NCBI GenBank assembly: GCA_009391225.1
Contig: VEXC01000003.1
Coordinates: forward strand, 4,770-68,769
Direction: 5' to 3'
DNA from: SAR202 cluster bacterium AC-647-N09_OGT_505m
GTDB taxonomy: Bacteria; Chloroflexota; Dehalococcoidia; UBA2985
DNA length: 64,000 bases
The notes below the pieces were generated by a model. It had not been told where the DNA came from. It made no database searches and saw only the letters and a program-made list of their open reading frames with translations. This document shows positions 16,153 to 25,562 of the stretch, piece by piece. Position 1 is the stretch's first letter. The number at the start of each line of letters is the position of its first letter. Position numbers and translations under genes: made by a program.

Positions 16153-17523
16153 GTGGACCCCGCCCCGTCAAACAAACCTCCGTCGCATAGAGGACAGGAC
16201 CTCTCAGGTAAACATGACTCTCGCGGGCCTCGACGAGTGTTTTACGGATGGTACGTGGTCGCGGCAGCTACCTTAGCCAGCACGATACAATCAGCTGTAT
16301 TCAATGTGGGAGCTCAGGCTCTAGTCCTTCCTTTGGTTCGAGAGTTCAACGTGACCCGAACTGCAGTGTCCTTTGCATTCTCTCTTAGACGGCTTGAGGG
16401 AGGACTTACAGGACCAATCGAAGGATACCTAATCCACTGGATTGGCCCACGCAAATACATGGTGATTGGGTGGGTTATATTTGGATTGGGCCTTGTAGCA
16501 ACTGGCCTGTGTCAGAACATCTACCAGTTCTATATAGCATTTCTCCTTGTCACGTTGGGGCAAAGTGTAGCTGGTTTTCTCCCCATCGTGACAGTGTTAA
16601 TCAACTGGTTTGACCGATGGCGAGGCCGAGCCATTGCAATCTACCAACTTGGTGGAAGCTTCGGGGCTGTGCTGGTCCCGGTATTAGCATGGTTCATACT
16701 CAATGCCGGATGGAGACAAACCATGATTGTCGTCGGCATTGCCGTAATAATCATAGGAATCCCCATAGCTTTGGCCATGCGTCCACATCCGGAAAGTTAT
16801 GGGTTTCTCCCAGACGGAGCTGAGTCTGCGGGCATAGAGGCTGATAGCATTACGGCCGACAATTCTGCTGCTCCTGACGCTGGATTAAGTTTAGATTCGG
16901 AGTCCACTATATCTCAAGCGCTCCGAAGCCGAAACTTCTGGTTTCTGGGCTTTTCACACTCCGCTGGTATTACAGCCTGGGGCGCACTCCAAGTCCACCA
17001 GATTCCAGCCTTGGTTGACATAGGCATCAACGAACTGACAGCAGCGAGCATTCTCTCATACACTCTGCTAATAGCAGCGGTGGGAAGGCTAATAGGTGGT
17101 TTCCTAGGAGATATAGTCGGACCCAAGAAAATCACGGCCATTGCCTTTATCACCCAAGGACTTGCGGTAGTTGTCCTGGCCCTTGCTACATCCATGACAC
17201 ACGTAATGATTTTTGCAACGGTTTTTGGCATCGCCTTTGGAACTCGAGGGACTCTAATGACTGTGCTACGCGCGGAAGTATTTGGCCGAAGGAATTTCTC
17301 ACGGCTGGCGGGGTGGATGGATCCCGTCAGCAGCGTCAGCGTACTAATTAGTCCAATCTTCGCCGCTATGATCTACGATTCAGTTGGGTCATACAAATGG
17401 GCGTTTCTCGTTTTGGCAGCAGTCAACGCCTCTGGCGCTTTATTGCTCATTGGTGTTCGCCTACCGAATCGTAGAGACGCTGCGGAAGGCAATCCGGAGG
17501 TAAGTTCGAGTCAGCTGAACTAA
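16153..17523 (+). CDS. MFS carrier, OFA/monocarboxylate-like
   Basis: A 456-residue, 12-helix carrier of the same family as the one at 11923: FYGWYVVAAATLAS near residue 30, GYLIHWIGPRKYMVIG as the first inter-helix motif, PESYGFLPDGAES before the central loop (about 215-260), and GGFLGDIVGPKKITA in the second half. The GTG at 16153 is the first plausible start; the first 28 residues (SNKPPSHRGQDLSGKHDS) are not conserved, so a later start is possible. It probably moves a small organic acid. It is convergent with the broken hydrolase at 17529, only 5 bp apart. Confidence 0.85.
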   Translation: MDPAPSNKPPSHRGQDLSGKHDSRGPRRVFYGWYVVAAATLASTIQSAVFNVGAQALVLPLVREFNVTRTAVSFAFSLRRLEGGLTGPIEGYLIHWIGPRKYMVIGWVIFGLGLVATGLCQNIYQFYIAFLLVTLGQSVAGFLPIVTVLINWFDRWRGRAIAIYQLGGSFGAVLVPVLAWFILNAGWRQTMIVVGIAVIIIGIPIALAMRPHPESYGFLPDGAESAGIEADSITADNSAAPDAGLSLDSESTISQALRSRNFWFLGFSHSAGITAWGALQVHQIPALVDIGINELTAASILSYTLLIAAVGRLIGGFLGDIVGPKKITAIAFITQGLAVVVLALATSMTHVMIFATVFGIAFGTRGTLMTVLRAEVFGRRNFSRLAGWMDPVSSVSVLISPIFAAMIYDSVGSYKWAFLVLAAVNASGALLLIGVRLPNRRDAAEGNPEVSSSQLN

Positions 17524-17528
17524 CTAAT

Positions 17529-18384
17529 TCACAAGCCTTGAAAGAATCTGTAGATTACATCCAGCAATTCCTTTTCACGCCCGTTGTATCCATGGTTAGC
17601 ACCATCAACCATTTCCACTGTGGTATGAGAATAGCCGACCTCCTGGAGTATACGCATAGCCAACCCACATACAGGCAATTCCTCTTCACCACCTATTTCA
17701 CTCTCCTTGCCTCCGAACACGTATAGCGTGGGAACTCCTGTGTTAGCTGCATGTGCACTAACACTGTACCTGTTGTCCTTATTGAAACAGTCCACATAGC
17801 TTCTCGATGTCCACATTGAACCCCAAGGTACTCCTGGCCTAAGAAAAATGTCAGGGTTTCCTTCAGCTATGTTCTTCTCAGACTCCCTATAAGGTCCCGA
17901 AAAGCCCTCACCGTGCACATTCACGATTTTCTCATGGTTATACTCACCCGGTGAAACAGAAACGACCGCAGCAACATTTCCAAAGTGTTCGATAGCTTGA
18001 ACATAGGTGGCTCTCACAGCACCTCCGCTATGACCACCTATCGCGACTTTCTCGTGGCCTCTGCTTTTCAAGAAGTCTAACCAAGCAGCAGCATCTAACC
18101 TAGACTCCTCAACCGATTCAAAGGCATAGCCCATAAGATCCCCCCCCTCTCACTCCTGTGGAGATCATGTCGTGCCCGCGTCGATTTGCAGCCAAGAAAG
18201 ATACCCCAGCTTCTGAAAACATCGTGCCTAGCTGGCGGAGGAGGCCACCGTAAAAGTTACCACTGTCTCCATGGAAATACATTAGGGAGTCCACTCCCAA
18301 ACCAGCATCTCCTTTCGCCTCAAAATACGCACCGGACAAAGATATTCCATCGGATGTAGTCACCTCCACCAAATCCACTAACAT
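17529..18384 (-). pseudogene. Alpha/beta hydrolase, frameshifted in a poly-G tract
   Basis: Two overlapping minus-strand frames form one serine hydrolase. 18384 to about 18145 encodes the core start (MYFHGDSGNFYG with the oxyanion-type HG, then ANRRGHD). 18134 to 17529 encodes the nucleophile elbow IGGHSGGA and, near the end, DGANHGY with the catalytic His. They are out of register by one base in a run of eight G (C on the plus strand, 18140-18147). Seven G would give GVRGGDLMGYAFESVEES and an uninterrupted 284-residue protein, a normal size. Whether this is phase variation, decay or sequencing error is open. Substrate unknown. Confidence 0.75.
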
Positions 18385-18796
18385 AACAAACTCCCAGTTG
18401 AAGATACTGGGATCTTACCAGACTAACGACTATCTTGCCTGGCCTTGCCAAATCAGCAACATAGACAGAAACTATAGGAACAGGTCGACACTTAGAGTCA
18501 CATGGGGAATTAGGTTCAATTGTGCTGGCATGGAGATATATCCTTACTGCCTCACGAGAGCCTTATAAGCCTTAACAGCATCCCAGCAGCTGGAAGGCAA
18601 TGCTTCACAGAAAACACTGCTAGTCTGCAGCATACCCCTAATGGGAATTTTAATGGTGTATATGCCATATGGAAGGAAACCCTAAGGAGCGACGATATGA
18701 AGCTAGAATCCATACCACTACTCCTGCTCTGCATATATGCTGGTCGTTCTCAGGCTAATCTAATAATGAACGGGTACGCAAAGGAAGGACAGTATC
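18385..18796. other. Spacer with partial GGGGATTAGGT repeats
   Basis: A 412-bp gap between divergent genes. 18489-18517 (TTAGAGTCACATGGGGAATT) matches the 3' part and 18547-18597 (CCTTATAAGCCTTAACAGC) the 5' part of the long repeat, but in swapped order, so these may be two truncated copies. No promoter could be fixed. Confidence 0.4.
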
Positions 18797-19714
18797 ATGG
18801 AACTATCCCAGGTGGATGTTTTCTTGGAAGCTGTGGAGCGCGGTAGCTTTCGCCGCGCGGCTGAAGCTCTTCTCCTGACACAACCGTCAGTAAGCACGCG
18901 TATTCAACGTCTGGAAGATGAGTTAGGAGTTCCTCTCTTCCATCGCACGTCCCGGGGAGTCCGTCTGACAGACATGGGTCGAATCTTTTTCCCCTTCGCT
19001 CAACGTGCCATGGAATCCTTGCGTCAAGGAACGGAGGTGCTAGAAAGTGCCCGACACACCAGCGCTGGCATTCTTAATATGGCAACAGCTCGAGTCATAG
19101 GCACCTACGTACTCCCTGGCATTTTGTGGGAATTCCAGCAGCAATATCCCGAAACGAACCTTCATATTAAAGTTGGCCAGTCCACCGAAGTGCTTCAGAT
19201 GGTCTTAGACGAGGAGGTGCAGATTGGTCTAGCTCGTTACATGCAACACCCTGATGTAGACGCTATTCACCTTTATGACGAAGAGGCTGTCTTAGTAGCT
19301 CATCCCGGGAATACGTTTGCCTTGTCTGGAACGACGAGCATGCGTGAAGTAGCACAGCAACCTCTCATACTGTACGATCCTGGCAACCCCGGCTCATCCT
19401 ACTCCACGTTTATTAACGAGTCGTTCCGAAACGCTGGTATCACGCCTAAAGTGGAAATGAACCTGGACAGCGTGGAAGCCGTTAAGAATATGGTAGAGCT
19501 TGGGTTGGGAATATCTTTCCTACCTCGTAGCAGCTTGCGCAAGAACCTGGAGAATGGCACCTTGGTTATAATTCCTCTTGCCGAGAGACAGCAGGTATTA
19601 CTGCCTACTTATGTATTGGTGCGCAAGGGACAACACTACAGCCAGACTGTTGTGGCTTTCCTTGAGTTGCTTCACCAGATATACCACGCGGATATCTCCG
19701 CATTACAGATGTGA
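18797..19714 (+). CDS. LysR-family transcription regulator
   Basis: The 305-residue protein has the LysR winged helix at its N-terminus (MELSQVDVFLEAVERGSFRR..., with LLTQPSVSTRIQRLEDELGV as the recognition region), a linker helix and a periplasmic-binding-like effector domain from about residue 90 (GILNMATARVIGTYVLPGIL). AAGGAAGGA precedes the ATG. The effector is unknown. Nearest candidate targets are itself, the broken hydrolase on the opposite strand and the aldehyde oxidoreductase gene 690 bp downstream. A tRNA-like repeat lies 17 bp after its stop. Confidence 0.9.
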   Translation: MELSQVDVFLEAVERGSFRRAAEALLLTQPSVSTRIQRLEDELGVPLFHRTSRGVRLTDMGRIFFPFAQRAMESLRQGTEVLESARHTSAGILNMATARVIGTYVLPGILWEFQQQYPETNLHIKVGQSTEVLQMVLDEEVQIGLARYMQHPDVDAIHLYDEEAVLVAHPGNTFALSGTTSMREVAQQPLILYDPGNPGSSYSTFINESFRNAGITPKVEMNLDSVEAVKNMVELGLGISFLPRSSLRKNLENGTLVIIPLAERQQVLLPTYVLVRKGQHYSQTVVAFLELLHQIYHADISALQM

Positions 19715-19730
19715 GTGGGACTCTGGTGGT

Positions 19731-19792
19731 GTTTTTTAAGAGCTCAGTGGTTCGAGTCCACTATCCTATATCACTATTTTAGGAACTAAGAA
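19731..19792 (+). repeat. tRNA 3'-end-like repeat, copy 3 (degenerate)
   Basis: TTTTTTAAGAG, T-arm AGTGG/TTCGAGT/CCACT, ATCCTATATCA where the acceptor and CCA would be, then CTATTTTAGGAACTAAGAA. The T-arm is identical to copy 2 and the downstream block is related to TTAGGCACAAGAA, but the acceptor strand has decayed. Confidence 0.55.
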
Positions 19793-20407
19793 GACCAGCA
19801 ACACAAATCCAGGGGTCTTCTTCTCCAAGGATTTAGCCCAACTGGAGGGCCCCAAGATTCCTAAGGATAGATAATCGTGGCAGCCTCAGCAAATATAGTG
19901 GCGCCTTGCCGTTAAGCACTGCCAAAAGGCCCGAGCTTTTCATCCGATTTCCCAGGCAACATGGATTGACCTGCTCATTGCCAGTGGTACAAGTCATGGC
20001 ACGATAGTGGCCCAAGCCACCGCCACTAAGGAAATGGCGCAGGCTTGTCCCGTGCCCTCAAGTGGCTTAGTATTGTTATTGGTCTCACTATCAGGAGCCA
20101 GTACAAGTCAAGGATGGGCTTTCTATGAGAGCGCATACCCCAGACGGGCTATGATGCGGGGAGAGTTCCATTGCTGATACAATTGGATGAAATGGTTATC
20201 TACACAGACTATGAACACACCTCAGACCAGAGTTTTCAACACTGGGTTGAAGATGTAGCTCTCACTGGGTGATTGCTGGCTCTTGTGAGGTTCGATACAA
20301 CAACCCAACATTTATCATACATTGGATTGATGTATGTGGAGATGCAGAAGGCCATGCGATATGCTAACTAGATGCCCCAAGAAATACACTTATCGAGGAG
20401 GACGCCA
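19793..20407. other. Spacer without recognisable gene
   Basis: Short frames only. A stretch near 20150-20270 would encode about 45 residues (QLDEMVIYTDYEHTSDQSFQ) without a start codon or ribosome site; it may be a relic. No promoter or hairpin was identified. Confidence 0.4.
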
Positions 20408-22297
20408 ATGAGTGCAATACAACACCTCGGAGGATACGCCGGAAAGATTTTACGCGTAGACCTGAGTAGTGGCCGCATCTGGACAGAAGAACTTGACCCA
20501 CAAGTGGCACGTACCTACGTTGGCGGTGCCGGACTTGGAGCAAAAATTTTGTGGGAAGAAGTGCCCCCAGAAGTCAACTGGGATCACCCTGAGAACAGGC
20601 TAGTGATGGCCACAGGCCCCCTAGCTGGTACTCCAGTTTGGGGCAATGGCACACTCAACGTGGTGACTCGGGGCGCCATGACTAATGGCGCTACCTCCAC
20701 CCAAGCCAACGGATTCTTTGGGGTCAATCTCAAGTACTCTGGATACGATGCCATTGTACTGCAAGGACAGTCGCCCGCATGGGTGTACCTACATATAGAG
20801 GATGATGAGGTAGAGTTGAGGGATGCCTCGCACCTTCTGGGAATGGATACCTGGGAAACACAGGACTGCCTCTATGATGAATACGGTCTAAGTGGACATC
20901 AACTGAGCGTGTACGGGATAGGCCCGGCAGGGGAGCACCTGGTGCGATTCGCCATGATCCAAGGGGACTACGGCCACGTGGCTAGCAAGAACGGTTGCGG
21001 ATGCGTTATGGGGATGAAGAAAGTGAAGTGCGTAGCCATAGTTCGAGGCACCAAGGGCCTGCACGTGCACGATTCGGCAGGTTTGTTACAGGCAGCGGAC
21101 AGCATATCCCATGAACTGAAGAACCACCCCAACAACAGACAACGATACCTGTACGGCACATTGGTAGGCCCCATGACCAACTACCGAGCAGGGGCAGTAC
21201 CAATTAGAAACTATGCCACCAACATATTCCCGACTCCTGAGACCCATCACGAGTGGGAGGCAGATGCTCTACGCAATCGCTTCCCTCATAGAGGCCACCA
21301 GTGCGGCGCTTGTGGGATGCACCATTGCCATATGAACGTGATTAACGAAGGGAAACGAAAGGGCGCCCTAGTGGATGAACCTGAGTCCGAAGGCATGAAT
21401 AACTGCGGGCCCCAGTTGGGAGTTCTCAATCCTACTGATGCCGCTTGGTTGAACACACAGGTAGACAAGGCAGGAGTGGATGTCAACGAATGGGGTTGGG
21501 TGTGCGGCTGGGTAATGGAGTGCTACGAAAAAGGTTACATAACCCGCGAGCAGTTGGGATTTGACCTAACCTGGGGAGATGTTGAAGGAGTAGACAAGTT
21601 GCTCCAGATGACGGCCCACCGCGAGGGGATTGGGAACATGCTGGCGGAGGGCACCAAGCGCGCTGCGGAAACCCTTGGCGGACCCGCTCTAGAGTGCGCA
21701 ATCTTCACAGGAAAGGGCAACACACCCAGGGGACATGATCATCGCGGCCGCTGGTCTGAGCTTTTCTCTGGCATAGTAGGGAGCATCGGCACAATAGAGA
21801 CATCACCACTCGCTCACCCGGAGGAGCTGGGAATAGCTCCCATCATAAACCAATTTGATCCTGAGCAGGTAGCCACCTCTCTGGGCTTGGGCCTGGGCAA
21901 GCGGCACTTTGACGACTCTCTCGGCGCATGTAATTTCACCCTGGGCACTACCCTGAACCTCCTTTGCAGGGCACTGAATGCAATAACTGGATGGGATTTC
22001 ACGAAGGAGGAGGCAATGCTGCTTGGCCTACGAACCTCTGCCCTATTCAGGGCTTTTAGTGCCAGATGTGGCCACACTCCGGACATGGAGCGGCCCTCGC
22101 CACGTTACGGATCAATCCCGATAGATGGTCCAGCAGCAGGGCAATCTGTGGTGCAGAATTGGGATGTGATGCACCGGACATATTATGATATTACAGGGCT
22201 GGATCACCAAACAGGTAAGCCACTGCCAGAAACCCTGAAGGCCTTGGGTCTAGAGAACCTCATACCACAGGTGTGGGGTGATGAGGTTCGTGTCTGA
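20408..22297 (+). CDS. aor: Tungsten-dependent aldehyde:ferredoxin oxidoreductase family protein
   Basis: The protein (629 residues from the ATG at 20408, which follows GAGGAGG at the right distance; an ATG at 20372 lacks one) opens with GGYAGKILRVDLSSGRI and TYVGGAGLGAKILWEE. The family oxidises aldehydes to acids with a tungsten bis-pterin and a [4Fe-4S] cluster, passing electrons to ferredoxin. A cluster-type motif CGACGMHHC is near residue 305 and GACNFTLGT near residue 507 supplies the distal Cys. The spacing is C-x2-C-x4-C, one residue more than the usual C-x2-C-x3-C. FTGKGNTPRGHDHRG lies in the cofactor half. Substrate unknown; it stands alone without a ferredoxin subunit. Confidence 0.9.
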   Translation: MSAIQHLGGYAGKILRVDLSSGRIWTEELDPQVARTYVGGAGLGAKILWEEVPPEVNWDHPENRLVMATGPLAGTPVWGNGTLNVVTRGAMTNGATSTQANGFFGVNLKYSGYDAIVLQGQSPAWVYLHIEDDEVELRDASHLLGMDTWETQDCLYDEYGLSGHQLSVYGIGPAGEHLVRFAMIQGDYGHVASKNGCGCVMGMKKVKCVAIVRGTKGLHVHDSAGLLQAADSISHELKNHPNNRQRYLYGTLVGPMTNYRAGAVPIRNYATNIFPTPETHHEWEADALRNRFPHRGHQCGACGMHHCHMNVINEGKRKGALVDEPESEGMNNCGPQLGVLNPTDAAWLNTQVDKAGVDVNEWGWVCGWVMECYEKGYITREQLGFDLTWGDVEGVDKLLQMTAHREGIGNMLAEGTKRAAETLGGPALECAIFTGKGNTPRGHDHRGRWSELFSGIVGSIGTIETSPLAHPEELGIAPIINQFDPEQVATSLGLGLGKRHFDDSLGACNFTLGTTLNLLCRALNAITGWDFTKEEAMLLGLRTSALFRAFSARCGHTPDMERPSPRYGSIPIDGPAAGQSVVQNWDVMHRTYYDITGLDHQTGKPLPETLKALGLENLIPQVWGDEVRV

Positions 22298-22507
22298 TGA
22301 TAATCTGATGCCAAATGTGGATCAGCCCACAACTCTATATTCCTAAGACTACAGAACACACCTTATCACAAACAATAACAATTTCTCTTGTGGAGCACAT
22401 TATGTACAGTCTGCTAACTAAGTTGGTGGCCTGGAGCTTAACTGGGGCGGCCTCTACTGGTATGTCCTCTCGTGTAAACCCCAAAGGCCAAAGAGGCCCA
22501 TAGGGGA

Positions 22508-23605
22508 TTAGGAACCAAGGGGCGGCACCAGGTTTGTGAGAAGAGCGTAACAGAATCTGGTGGCATCCAACAGGTCACCAATCTCCAGGTACTCCCTGGT
22601 AGTGTGCATGTCCCTGGCAGCCATTCCTACAACCACGGACGGAATTCCATGCAGGTTGAAGATATTGGCATCGGTGCCACCTCCCGATGCCCCGAGTTCC
22701 GAGTTAAAGTCCAGGGACTCCATAGCACGGGTGACTCTAGCCACTGCATGATGGTCTTCCGTCAATGAGTACATCTGAAACTGGACTTGCAACTCCTCAT
22801 GGATATCGGCCTCCGGATATCGTTGCCGTCCCGCCTCCAGCGCGTTTAGGACCTGATGCCGCACTAACTCCAATGTTTCGGCGTTCCTACTCCTAAATTC
22901 GCCTGAGAATGAGGTCGCATCCGGAACGGCATTGCGGACCGTGCCACCAGCAATGGTTCCGACGTTCAAAGTAGTCTCCTCATCAATACGTCCTTGGGGA
23001 AGTTGAGTAATGATCTCCGAGGCGATTTTGATAGCTGAGATTCCTTTCTCTGGCTCGACGCCTGCATGCGCCGCCCGTCCCGTAACCTGGACATCGAAGC
23101 GTATGTAGGTGGGGGTAGCTATGGTCACTTTAGTGACAGGGCCGCCTCCATCGAAGACCACTCCCTCTTTCGAAGCAATCAGGGAGAAGTCTAGGTTTCG
23201 GGCACCTACAAGGCCTATCTCTTCCCCCCGTGTGATAACCACTTGAACTGGAATTCTCCTAGACCGATCATCTTGAATCGCTTCCAGGCCCTCTAGGATA
23301 GCAGCAATGCCCGCCTTGCAGTCACCTCCGAGTATGGTGGTCCCATCGGTGTGAATGCGCCCCCCGGATACAATTGGGTTAATCCCACGCCCAGGCTCCA
23401 CGGTATCCATGTGGGCAGATAGCAAGAGAGGCTCCTCTCCTTCTTCAGAGGCGATGACATTCCCATGATCGTCCCGCACAACGGTGAACCCCAAGGCCCC
23501 CAGGCGCCGTACAAGGTCTTGGGATATCGCCTCTTCTTCTCCAGATGGGCTATCTATTTGGACTAGGTCACAGAAAGTCTTCACCAATCGCTCTTGGTTT
23601 ATCAA
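22508..23605 (-). CDS. M20-family metallopeptidase, PepT-like
   Basis: The 365-residue cytoplasmic enzyme has the two-zinc ligand set of the M20 family: LSAHMDTVEPG (His and Asp, about residues 60-70), GGDCKAGIAA (Asp), TRGEEIGLVGA (the catalytic Glu pair) and DMHTTREYLEIGDL near the C-terminus (last His). ATPTYIRFDVQVTGRAAHAG starts the lid/dimerisation domain. PepT-like members remove N-terminal residues from tripeptides; other M20 members act on acylated amino acids, so the exact substrate is uncertain. It is monocistronic. Its stop overlaps a weak GGGGATTAGG motif at 22489-22517. Confidence 0.9.
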   Translation of the reverse strand: MINQERLVKTFCDLVQIDSPSGEEEAISQDLVRRLGALGFTVVRDDHGNVIASEEGEEPLLLSAHMDTVEPGRGINPIVSGGRIHTDGTTILGGDCKAGIAAILEGLEAIQDDRSRRIPVQVVITRGEEIGLVGARNLDFSLIASKEGVVFDGGGPVTKVTIATPTYIRFDVQVTGRAAHAGVEPEKGISAIKIASEIITQLPQGRIDEETTLNVGTIAGGTVRNAVPDATSFSGEFRSRNAETLELVRHQVLNALEAGRQRYPEADIHEELQVQFQMYSLTEDHHAVARVTRAMESLDFNSELGASGGGTDANIFNLHGIPSVVVGMAARDMHTTREYLEIGDLLDATRFCYALLTNLVPPLGS

Positions 23606-23875
23606 TTCAGCCTCCTGAGATTCTGTCTAATTGTCAGGGTACTTGGCCATCTTACCAGTAGCCTGCCGAATCTGGCTTTCAAAATCAGGTGGAAATCTGC
23701 CTCATAATGAGCCTCCATAAAACATGGCTATTGGATTAACTGCCAAGCCTGTGTCGCATCGAACACGCAAGCCACGCAATGATGAATAGGTTCGAGCTCA
23801 CCCGGTCCTACCATATGGATGGTTTACCTGGTAGCAGGGAGGCCTCCACTTCAAAACTCCGTTTTGAAATGACCT

Positions 23876-24433
23876 CTAGCTGAAGGCCGCCAAATCCACT
23901 ATCCTGGCCTCCCGTATTCCTGGCGACAACTCTAGGATGGCTACCTGGCCGAGCCTACGTATCTGCTTCGGTAAACTGGGGCTCCCAGGATTTATCAACA
24001 AAATCCCCTGGTGTTCCTCCACCACAGCATAGTGCGTGTGGCCGAATATCACGGTATCCACTGGGGCTCCAAAGAACTCCTTTACCGACATTGGTAGTTC
24101 TACATTAGATGGAAACCTCTTGGCAATCACCCCAGGCGTCACCTCATCCTCCATACCAGGCAGCATCAAATCATGGACCATGCCAATAGTATAGCCCTCT
24201 ATGTCCAATACCCGCCTCTCAGCAACCCTGGCATCCCCATTGAAGTGGGCCAGCGAGCCCAGCTCAACCGCCTTCACAGGCGCAATGCGCTCCAGCCAGT
24301 CCAGGCATGATGGCTGGTAAATATCCCCGGCGTGTAGGATGAGTTCCACTCCCTCAAAGGCCCTAGCCACCTCTTGTGGAGGTTCTTTGCCAGCTGAAGG
24401 GTTGTGCGTATCCGAGATAACACCAATTCTCAT
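23876..24433 (-). CDS. YfcE/MJ0936-type metallophosphoesterase
   Basis: The 185-residue enzyme shows the family metal-binding blocks in order: GVISDTHNP at the N-terminus, LILHAGDIY (about 31-39), a shortened third block around LGSLAHFNGDARV, and VIFGHTHYAVVEEHQGILLINPGSPSLP (about 130-157). These small proteins are Mn/Ni-dependent phosphodiesterases acting on artificial or cyclic-phosphate substrates; the natural substrate is unknown. In the usual block GN.D the Asn is less clear here (FNGD). A small hairpin (TTCAAAAC, TCC, GTTTTGAA) lies just after its stop at about 23851-23869 and may help end transcription. Confidence 0.85.
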   Translation of the reverse strand: MRIGVISDTHNPSAGKEPPQEVARAFEGVELILHAGDIYQPSCLDWLERIAPVKAVELGSLAHFNGDARVAERRVLDIEGYTIGMVHDLMLPGMEDEVTPGVIAKRFPSNVELPMSVKEFFGAPVDTVIFGHTHYAVVEEHQGILLINPGSPSLPKQIRRLGQVAILELSPGIREARIVDLAAFS

Positions 24434-24777
24434 ACCTTACAGGTCCTCTCAGTTCATATCTGGCCAGACGTTCTCAACTGTACTGCCACATCGAGAAAAT
24501 CGAACCCACGCGGGGCATTGTAGTGATGCCCCCCCCAACCCGTCAACTGCTGCTGCTCGTATTCCCTGAAGCGACGAAGCCCTGAGTAACTCGGTACCAG
24601 TGTCGACTTAGACCATCCTCGAGAATACCCAGCCAAGGATCACGAACATTCACATTATTTTCACGGGTAGACAAGAGTATATCACTCTCGAATCACTCAA
24701 ATGAATTATCTCAAAGTTGGGTGGAGTGAATAGGCAACCACAAATAGTCGAGCAAATCCACAAGAGGAGGCAATGAT
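24434..24777. other. Spacer, no feature seen
   Basis: This 344-bp gap shows no coding frame of convincing composition and no clear hairpin. GAGGAGG near its end is the ribosome site of the next gene. Confidence 0.4.
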
Positions 24778-25213
24778 ATGAAAGGGCTAGCAAAGTATAT
24801 GTTGATTGCCACTGCGTGGCTAAGGTTGGTCTTGGTAGGCTCTGGTATTCTCTTCTTTCTTACCATAGGCCTTGAACCCAGGGGGAAGATAAAGATCGCC
24901 CTGATCCAGCGGCAGGTAATCAACAGCGAGAACCCCATTATCCCAGGGAGTGCTTGTACAAGACGCCGCCGGGGCACAGCAAGATACCATTGAGTCCCAT
25001 ACCTACGATCAGTGGCGAATCTACTCTGGACTCGAACTCAAGGATCCCAACAGGTATGTTTACCCCATGGAGCTAACCCTACGGAACCCTCTGAATCCGG
25101 AGGCCATGAGTTCCGGAGTGGCAAACTTGGCAATCGTAACTAGCACACTATCCATTGCTCTGGACCTTACAATCACCATCCTCACAATCCACAGCCTTTT
25201 CCCGATGAGGTAA
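24778..25213 (+). pseudogene. Small membrane protein gene split by a +1 frameshift
   Basis: The ATG at 24778 follows GAGGAGG. The first frame encodes a helix (LRLVLVGSGILFFLTIGL) and IALIQRQVINSENPIIPG; after about 24948 the continuation lies one base over: VLVQDAAGAQQDTIESHTYD, LELKDPNRYVYPMELTL and a second helix near the end (LAIVTSTLSIALDLTITILT). Removing one base gives 144 residues with both termini likely cytoplasmic and a 70-residue exposed loop. Composition is protein-like across the junction, which is why I join the pieces. The function is unknown. Confidence 0.5.
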
Positions 25214-25562
25214 CCCGAACTCTCCCAAATCCGAAGGTCAATCTGCATCAACCGGGGGGCGCATCGGCACAATCATAAAACGAACTGGAAAATAAGCATA
25301 GAGTAGATCATGCCTCTGCGGACATGGGCTAGGCGCACCACCACATGTTATGTTTTACCCCGACTCGTAGTTGGGATGTCCGGCAGGTTGGTGACTGATA
25401 GGCCATTGGCTATAAGACGATGGGGAAGACGCGATTGGGTTGAAAGAGGTAATATAGTCATAGGAGAGCTTTCTGTGGGGATCTGGCCTTGTTTGGGTGA
25501 TGCAGCGGCCCGACATCAACACAGAGCCCCAAAGCCACCAATAACGAGATGGAGATAGGCAA
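25214..25562. other. Spacer, no feature seen
   Basis: I see no convincing gene, repeat or hairpin here; the open frames have arginine/tryptophan-rich composition typical of non-coding translation. Confidence 0.4.
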
